Of a DNA stretch of 11,427 nt, positions 1 to 7,000 are shown piece by piece. The DNA lies in the NCBI GenBank assembly GCA_026770585.1, contig MU647194.1:23013-34439 (forward strand), in the 5' to 3' direction. Every line of letters starts with the position of its first letter. Within the stretch, counting starts at the first letter, position 1. The position numbers were made by a program, and so were the translations under genes. Origin of the DNA: Baffinella frigidus (Eukaryota; Cryptophyceae; Cryptomonadales; Baffinellaceae). The notes beneath the pieces were generated by a model, which worked only from the letters and a program-made list of their open reading frames with translations, had not been told where the DNA came from and ran no database searches.

Positions 1-52
1 CCCCCAAACCCCAAACCCCAAACCCCAAACCCCAAACCCCAAACCCCAAACC
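1..52. repeat. CCCCAAA telomere-like heptamer array
   Basis: Seven or more tandem copies of the heptamer CCCCAAA, ending in CCCGAAG. This variant is one base from the CCCTAAA telomere heptamer. It probably forms the end of an intron cut by the window edge. Confidence 0.9.
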
Positions 53-69
53 CGAAGCCTCAACGACAG

Positions 70-119
70 GAGGGTGCGGCTCCTTGGGAGGACGTGAAGG
101 CGGAATCGCCACCCTCAAA
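70..119 (+). CDS. Possible upstream exon (APWEDVKAESPPS)
   Basis: An AG at 68-69 opens a frame reading EGAAPWEDVKAESPPS that ends before GTCCCG at 120. It would end in phase 2, which is what the exon at 997 needs (one base, then ATC AAG ATG). It follows a block of CCCCAAA repeats, as other exons of this gene do. The donor is weak and the joining intron would be about 877 bp, so this is tentative. Confidence 0.35.
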
Positions 120-609
120 GTCCCGCCCCGCCCCACCAAATCGTTGCAACCAAATCGTAGCCCACCGAAGTGGACCTCATGAAACTTTTTAGCCCACCGA
201 AGTGGACCAAATGAAATGTTGTCGTTTACCATTCCCTGGACCGGTTGGTCGTTTTACGCCCGGCTGCCCCGGGAAATGCGGCGAAGCACATCCTGGACAC
301 CAGTGCTGTTTGCTTCCGCACAGCGGGCCACGAAGGGACGTTTTGCCGGATTCTAACCACGTTTTCGTTGCCCTATCCGTGGGAACCCCCCTGTGTCCCT
401 ACGTAGGGTCGTATGTCTCATCGTGTAGGGGTTATTCGAAATCCCTTCGAAGTCCGCTGTGTGGGGTGCGTGCTGCTTTGTATTTCACGAAACATCGCCT
501 AGAGAGGGTTTCACATCTGTTAGCCACGAAATCAACCAAACGTCAGACGCCCCCTCCATCCCCCACCTTTCTTCGCTCAAGTCGGCGCTCTGCTTTCTGG
601 GCAACGAAA

Positions 610-721
610 ATTACTACACAAATGCCTTACCATCACTAGTATGGCCCAGTTGTGCAGTGAATTTCGTTAGCAGGAAGGCAATTGGGTCATACTGGTAGTG
701 GTAAAGCCTTTGTGTAGTAAT
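610..721. mobile_element. MITE-like inverted-repeat element
   Basis: Positions 610-643 and 688-721 are inverted copies of each other with about 5 mismatches in 34; both outer ends read ATTACTACACAAA. Pairing continues inward for about 9 more bases, leaving a loop of roughly 26. No coding capacity is present. This fits a short non-autonomous foldback or MITE-type element, though no target-site duplication was identified. Confidence 0.55.
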
Positions 722-838
722 AGTCGCCAGCAAGTAACAGTTTTGTTCTTTTCCGCTATTACTAGTATGAGCCAACTGTGTAGCATCTTTCGTTACCAGA
801 AAGTAACATCTTGGTTCGTTTCCGCAGACTCAAGTCGG
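636..838. repeat. Diverged direct duplication next to the inverted repeat
   Basis: The segment around 636-677 (CACTAGTATG, then CAGTTGTG and TTTCGTTAGCAGGAA) recurs diverged at about 759-803 (TACTAGTATGAGCC, then CAACTGTG and TTTCGTTACCAGAAA). AAGTAACA followed by TTTCCGC occurs at about 732-755 and again at 801-825. The words suggest nested or tandem insertion of one family. Confidence 0.5.
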
Positions 839-862
839 CCCTCAAGAACTCCTCCTTCGAGT

Positions 863-990
863 AAACCCTAAACCCTAAACCCTAAACCCTAAACCCTAAA
901 CCCGCAGCCCTGAGCCCTTGACCCAAACCCCTAAACCCCTAAACCCTAAGCCCTACACCCTGAACCCTCAACCCTGAACCCTCAACCCCA
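863..990. repeat. CCCTAAA telomere-type repeats
   Basis: About five uninterrupted CCCTAAA units at 864-901, then degenerate CCCCTAAA, CCCTGAA and CCCTCAA units up to the acceptor before the exon at 997. Typical of the intron filler of this gene. Confidence 0.9.
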
Positions 991-996
991 AACCAG

Positions 997-1066
997 TATC
1001 AAGATGAGCAGCCGCACCGACGCGACCCCTTCCCTACCGCTCAACGCGGACGCCCTTCTCAACCTC
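997..1066 (+). CDS. Exon A (MSSRTDATPSLPLNADALLNL)
   Basis: AG acceptor at 995-996; donor GTAAGT at 1067. The frame through ATG at 1004 reads MSSRTDATPSLPLNADALL and leaves in phase 0, matching the exon at 1639. The ATG could be the true start, but the acceptor-like CCAG just upstream and the phase match to the candidate exon at 70 make an internal exon more likely. A decayed copy lies at 1217-1272. Confidence 0.6.
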
Positions 1067-4000
1067 GTAAGTCGACCAAATCTCGAGTTGAGCTTTTCGG
1101 CTTTCACGCGGTCTTTTGAGCCATTCGGTTTGGTTTCGAACCGCTCCAGGCGGGATATGGCTCGAGAAATATTCTCGATTTGATGCATTTCAGAGGTCTT
1201 GTGGTTTGCGCCCACTCCGACTCGACCCGCTCCCTACAGCTCAACGCGGAAACTCTTCCCAGCCTCCTTATCTCTGAACCTTAAACCCTAAACCATCCGG
1301 GAAAAACTCGTCAGAGCGGCCGACACGGGGTACAGTGTGAAGCACAATGCGGAAGGCATGTGCGGCGCTGACGCTGGTTGTTTGACAATAAATTACCAAT
1401 CTCTCCAAACCCTGAACCCTAAACCTCAAACCTCAAACCATAAACCACAAATCCTAAGCTCTAAACCCTAATCCCTACATCCCTAAACCCTAATCCCTAA
1501 TCCATAGCCCCCAAGCCCTAAACCCTACATCCTAAACCCTAAAAGCCACACCCTAAACCCCAAACCCTAAACCCCAAATAATACACAATAAATCCTAAAC
1601 CATAAACCATAAACCATAAACCATAAACCATAAACCAGGCGAAACAGCTCGAGACCAACGCCCCCGGGAACACCAAAATGCAGCATTACCTCAAGTATGT
1701 CCCTCTCCATCTCTCTCTATCTCTCTCTCTCTCTCTCGCCCCCCTGTTCGGGTTATGGTTTGGAGTTAACAGTTTAGGGGTCAAGGTTTAGGGTAGAGGA
1801 GGCGTCCAGGGTTTGGAGTTTAGCGTTTAGCGTTTAGGGGTTCAGGTTTAGGGTATAGGAGGCGTTACTGGCAGGTAGCAAGCCCGGTTGAGTGATTCTC
1901 CCGGGACAAACGCGTCCTTGGTTGGTCAGCGGCACCTCCACTCCTGAATCCCAGACCCAAAACCCGAACACGACACCCCATCTCGCTCCGCAAACCCGAA
2001 ACCCGAAACCGTGAATCAGGCAAGAGTACGAGTCGCACGGCAGGAAGGATGCGATTCACATTGGTAAACCCTAAACTCTAAACCCTAAAACCTGAAACCT
2101 GAAACCTAAACCCCAAACCCTAAACCCTAAAACCCAAACCCTATTCCAGTTTCGCCCAACCTACTTTCGACCAAGATTCTTTCGCCCAGCGCACTTTCGC
2201 CGATGGCATCAGGTCACCCCGGGGTTGTAAGGTTGAGGGGTTGAAGGTCAGAATTTAGGGTGTAGGGTTTGGTTTTGGGCTTACGCTCGGTGTGCGACGG
2301 CGTTTTGCTTGTCAATTCAATCTCGGAACATAAGTGAATCAGTTGCGCTTTTATGCTATCTTTATCCTGGATTTTATGCCTAAAATAGTATATCCACCCT
2401 TTTAGACGTTGGAAACCTTCAGATACGCAACTGATTCAGTCATGTTCTGAAATGAAATTAATCCGTCGTGTCTAAGTGTCTTTGACGCGCGCGCGGGTGG
2501 AAGGATTCGAGTGCTTCGGTTAGGGCAGTTTCACCAGGGATCGAGGTAACGGGGAAAGTTGACAACTGTGCTCAAACCTGTGCACTTTTGGCGTGTTTCA
2601 GGCGCGCGGTCGATGAGCGAGGACGTGCCCGGGGACACAACCACGGACAAGCCGACCCTCCCCGAGGTCGAGCCCCCCACACCTCAATTAACAAACCCCA
2701 AACCTGACACCCCCGATTCCCAAACCCCAAACCCCACACCCCCAATCCCCAAACCCCAAACGTTAAACCCCAAACCTTGAACCCCACACCCCAAACCCCA
2801 AACCCCAAACCTCAATTCTCAAACCCCAATTCCCAAACCTTGAACCCCAAACCTCAAACCCCAAACCCCAAACCCCAAACCCCAAACCCCAAACCCTAAC
2901 CCAGGTGGAGAAGGAGTCGAGTTCCGAGGAAGAAGATTCTGATTCGGAGGCTGACACGGACCCGGACGCTTCTCCGGAGGGGCACGTCACTGTGTCTGGT
3001 ACTAGGGTGTAGGGTTCAGGGTCTAGGGTCTAGATCTCCCTTAGGTTCAGGCCCAGATCTCCCAGCCGCCAGACGCACCAAGTCACGTTGAGAATCTGTT
3101 CGCTGTGAAGACAATACGAAGGTAGGGCGGCACAGTGCTCGCCTGATTCCTGCGCTTGATGTCCTTGAGGTTGTTGGAGCTCCCACCATAGGCGGACCCT
3201 GGAACGTGGTCTGCAGGATTGCCCTGCTTTTGTTCTAGTACCAAACCCTCTTTCGCTGAAGGAACTCAGCTGAACCGGCTAAAGGGTGGTCCTCAATGGG
3301 GCATATGAGTTAAGACGAAAAATGGCAAACGTGGACGATTTGGGCACACCTTTGTCAACGTTGACCATCATTTCATTATCGATTGTCGGGGTGGCCGTGC
3401 GGCGTTGGGAGCCGACCGGTCTCGTCAAATGCCTTTCGGTCTCGTCAAATGACTTTCGGGGGGTCCTCTGGACAAAATGAGAGATATTGACTAATGAAAC
3501 GAGTGGCGTTTGCAGGAAAGGGTTTCGGGGGTGGGGATGGCTTCCCGGAAACCTTCTCTCGTGCTCCTGCTGAGGTCGAGGAATCAGGTTTGCTCTCTCG
3601 CTCTCTCTCTCGCTCACACACACACTCTCTCTCTCTCGCTCTCTCCTCTCTCGCTCTCTCTTTCTCTCTCCCACACACACACACTCTCTCTCTCTCTCTC
3701 GCCCTCTCTCCTCTCTCGCTCTCTCTTTCTCTCTCACACACACACTCTCTCACACACACGCTCTCTCTCTCACACACACACGCACGCTCTTGCTCTTTCT
3801 CTCTCTCTCTCGTGCTCTCTCTCTCGCTATCTCTCCCACACACACACACACCACACACGCACACACACTCTCTCTCCGAGTGAGGCTTCAAGAGCGCGCA
3901 TAAACGCTCACCCTTCACCCAACAACCATCGCAGACATCATCGCGTACAGTCAACCGGTTGACTGAACGATGTTGTGCGCAGACGAGGAGCCGTCACGAC

Positions 4001-7000
4001 ACGACATCCCGTCCAAGTTCAAGGGCGTCAACATGGAGATGACCGAGGTGCCCACGCTTTAGGGTGCAAGGTTGACTTTGAGACGGTGCAGGGTTAACTT
4101 TGGGACGGTGCAGGGTTAGGGACGGAGCAGTGTTAACTTTTTCAACACTTTGGTCTTTTAAAAAAAAATAACGGCTGTCAGAGACGCCACCTTCTCCCGC
4201 CAAAGCTCAAACGCGCTTTTGCGGTTTTGGGTTTAGAGTTTTGGGTTTAGGGTTCGGGACAAGCATGCTAAAGGCAGCACCGAGATGTCCGAGGTTGTGG
4301 TCGGACAGGTGATGAGCCTCAATGGTTGATGAAGGTAAGTTCTCTCTCGCTTGTGTGTCGGGCCTTGGCCGGCGCGGCCTCTCTCCTCCCAAGCGGGGTC
4401 ACAGAGGTGCCCCCGCACCCTAAACCCTAAGCCATCATCTCTAATCACAGCACCCTAAAACCTGTGCCCTAAGCCCGAGGCGACCTCTCTCGGGGAGGCG
4501 ATGGCTGTTCCCAAGGCGATCCCGGCACGAAACCCCGAAACCGAAAGTGCCGGCGATCCCGGCACGAAACCCCGAAACCGAAAACCTGCACCCCACCAGA
4601 AGGACCAAGTCGAAGGGGCATCGCCCCGCGTCCCTCCCAGGATGGGTTCCGACCCCTAGAAGCGTTCGCTGGTGCAGGAGCCCCCTAACCCCCCTAAACC
4701 ACTTACCCCTGAAAACAGGGTGTGTTGAGTCGACAGGGGTCACCTTCTCGTGCAGGAGCCGAACTCCCTAACCCCCGAAAGCCCTAACACCCTACACCCT
4801 GAAAGCAGGCGGAATTCGAGGAGGCAGAGTTCGGCGGGGGTCCGTCAGGGGGGGCTTCAGAGGGGGCATCGCCCCCCGAAAACGGCCGCAGCGAGAACGT
4901 GCCGCTGTCGGTCATCTCCTCAACCCGAACCCCTCACCTCTCAACCCTCACCCCTCACCTCTCAACCCGAAACCCGAAACCTTGAACCCGAAACCTTGAA
5001 TCCTAAACCCTAAACCCTAAACCCTAAACCCTAAACCCTAAACCCTAAACCATAGCCCTAAACCAAACCTTACACCCTACACCCCAAACCCCAAACCAGA
5101 AACCCCAGACCCGAAACCCTCGGAGGTGGATCAAATCGAGGATAGAGCGTGGGCCAGTTTTTGGCAGAAGGCTCGAATTTGATCAGGGCACTTCGTAGAT
5201 TCTACTTCCAAATCGCGTTTTCAGCCTGCAATGTCGGTTCTCATGATGAAAACTTTTCGGGAGGAAATCCGATTTTTTATTGAGAACGTGTTCTTGAAAC
5301 GGTTTGGAACGCTGTTGGAAGGATGTGCTCTCATATTTATGCTCCAATATCAGGAAGGGTATTCCCGAGGGGGCGCAAAACACGTTTGTGTGAACATTGC
5401 TAACGCACTTTTGTTCCAATGCGATTGTAAAAATTAAATTTTAGGCTTAAGTAGTAATTTTGGCATAAAATGTGAAGTAAATTCTACGAAGCGACGCGAG
5501 TAAATTCAAACTTCCTCTTCGGAAATTGCTGAAGCCCCAGGCTCGATTTGAAACCCGAAACCCGAAGCCCAAAACCCGAAACACGAAAGCCGAAAGCAGG
5601 TGAGCACCCCCGACGAGCTTCGCGAGATGGACCCCGAGGTTTCCTCCAAACCCTAAAACCTGAACCTGAACCCTGAACCCTAAACCCTGAAACCTAAAAC
5701 CTAAACCCTACACCTCGAGCCTCAAGCCTCACCCTAATGCATGAAACCCTGAACTCTGAACCCTGAAACCCTGAACCCTGCACCTGAATCCTAAATCCTG
5801 AACCCTACACCCTGAACCCCAAACCCTGAACCCTACACCCTGAACCCAACACCCTACACCCTCATCCCTGTACACCCAACCCTCAACTCTGGACCCCTCA
5901 ACCCCAAACCCTAAAACCTAAACCTTAAACCTTCAACCCTAAACCCCAAACCCCACACCCTTTTCTAGGTCGAGGTGGACATCCTGAAGAGTGTCTCGTC
6001 CCTTCACAAAGTGCACAACCGGTCCGCGCCCTCTCTCCCTCTCTCTCTCACAGTCTCTCTATCTCCCTCCCTCTCTCTCTCCCTCCCTCCCTCCCTCTCT
6101 CTCTCTCTCTTCCTCCCCCCCACCCCCTCCCCCTGCCGGGAAGCCTGCCACTATGGCAGGAAGTTGACTTAAGACTCTGTCTGGCAGGACAGTTGACTTG
6201 AGGTGAAATGTTGTGACTAGCAGTGTATTGACGCGAATGGTGCTCATCGTGATCCTCACCATCTGTGTGTTTGAGAGGATTCACCGTTTTGTGGTGCAGA
6301 GCTAATGACCATTATGGTGCAGAGGTTTTGACCATTGTGGTGCAGAGCTGATGAGAGTTCATGGCACAGGGCCTCGCGGTGGTGCGCATCGTGATGATGA
6401 CGATGTGCGTCTGTTCCATCACCGAGCGTAGTCACGAGGTGGTCACGCGGTGCTAGTGCCCCCATTAACCGCGGATAGCGTGTTGTTGACAGGGCCAAAC
6501 CGCGGATAGCGTGTTGCTGACAGGGGCTAACCGCGGATAGCGTGTTGCTGACAGGGCCTCGACGTACGCGGTGGTGCTGATCCTGATCATGACCATGTGC
6601 ATCTGCTCGATCGTCGTGCCCTCCCGCTTCATCGGCCAGATGGTGCTCCTTTCTCCCTCTCTCTATCTCTCTGCCTCTCTCTCTCTCTCTCTCTCTCTCT
6701 TCCCACCCCAACCCCCCTCTCGCTCACTCACTCAATCAACGTGCCCTCCTGCTTCATCGGCCGGATGGTCTGCCTCCCTCCCTCACCATTGCGATATCAT
6801 ACGTACCAAACCCACTTATTCTGGTGGTTTGAAAATGTCGGTCCGAAGATAAAATCCCTCTGCCTTCGGGCGCGGAGATAGAAATGCTAAAATACCCTGA
6901 ATCCACTTGTAAAATCACAATTTTGGTCTTGTCCAGAAGTCCGGCACACAATTTGCAGCAGGGCATGGAGTCGTTTTCCTTGGCGGTCATAGAACCCGTG

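Larger units (their letters stand above)
120..996. other. Non-coding stretch or long intron with small repeats and an inverted-repeat element
   Basis: No exon is convincing here. At 158-176 and 190-208 a 19-bp word (TAGCCCACCGAAGTGGACC) recurs with a 32-bp period. An inverted-repeat element occupies 610-721 and partial direct copies follow to about 830. From 863 to 990 the sequence is CCCTAAA repeats and variants, running up to the acceptor at 995-996. Open frames at 202-639 and 459-698 have no recognisable protein features. Confidence 0.5.
6022..6554. other. Intron with CT tract, two decayed copies of exon N and a 31-bp minisatellite
   Basis: CT/CCT tract at about 6028-6130, a small TTGACTT repeat at 6160-6200, exon-N-like segments at 6231-6275 and 6370-6420, a 22-25 bp tandem repeat TGGTGCAGAGCT at about 6291-6350, then the minisatellite array to 6554. 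Confidence 0.6.

Noticed and set aside
202-639. 145-codon open frame near the left end
   Set aside because: No recognisable motif, runs into the inverted-repeat element, and starts in a small tandem repeat. I cannot support it as a gene.
864-901. True chromosome end
   Set aside because: Telomere-type repeats are short, degenerate and scattered through introns with exons on both sides, so this is interstitial.
2559-2990. Open frames with NPKP-type (plus) and VWGLGF-type (minus) repeats, also at 4750-5013, 7351-7706 and 10415-10600
   Set aside because: These are the telomere-like heptamers read in frame; the same peptides appear wherever the filler occurs.
3279-3962. Long overlapping open frames on both strands (Ser-Leu-His-Thr and Arg-Glu repeats)
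   Set aside because: They are translations of a CT/CA microsatellite, which lacks stop codons in several frames. No domain or codon bias supports them.
6555-6642. Potassium channel pore-helix region
   Set aside because: The IVVPSRFIGQ ending loosely resembles post-S6 sequence of some channels, but there is no TVGYG-type selectivity filter in the neighbouring exons.
6256-6711. Minus-strand 151-codon frame rich in His and Arg
   Set aside because: It is antisense to the exon N copies, the minisatellite and a CT tract, so it is a shadow of plus-strand features.
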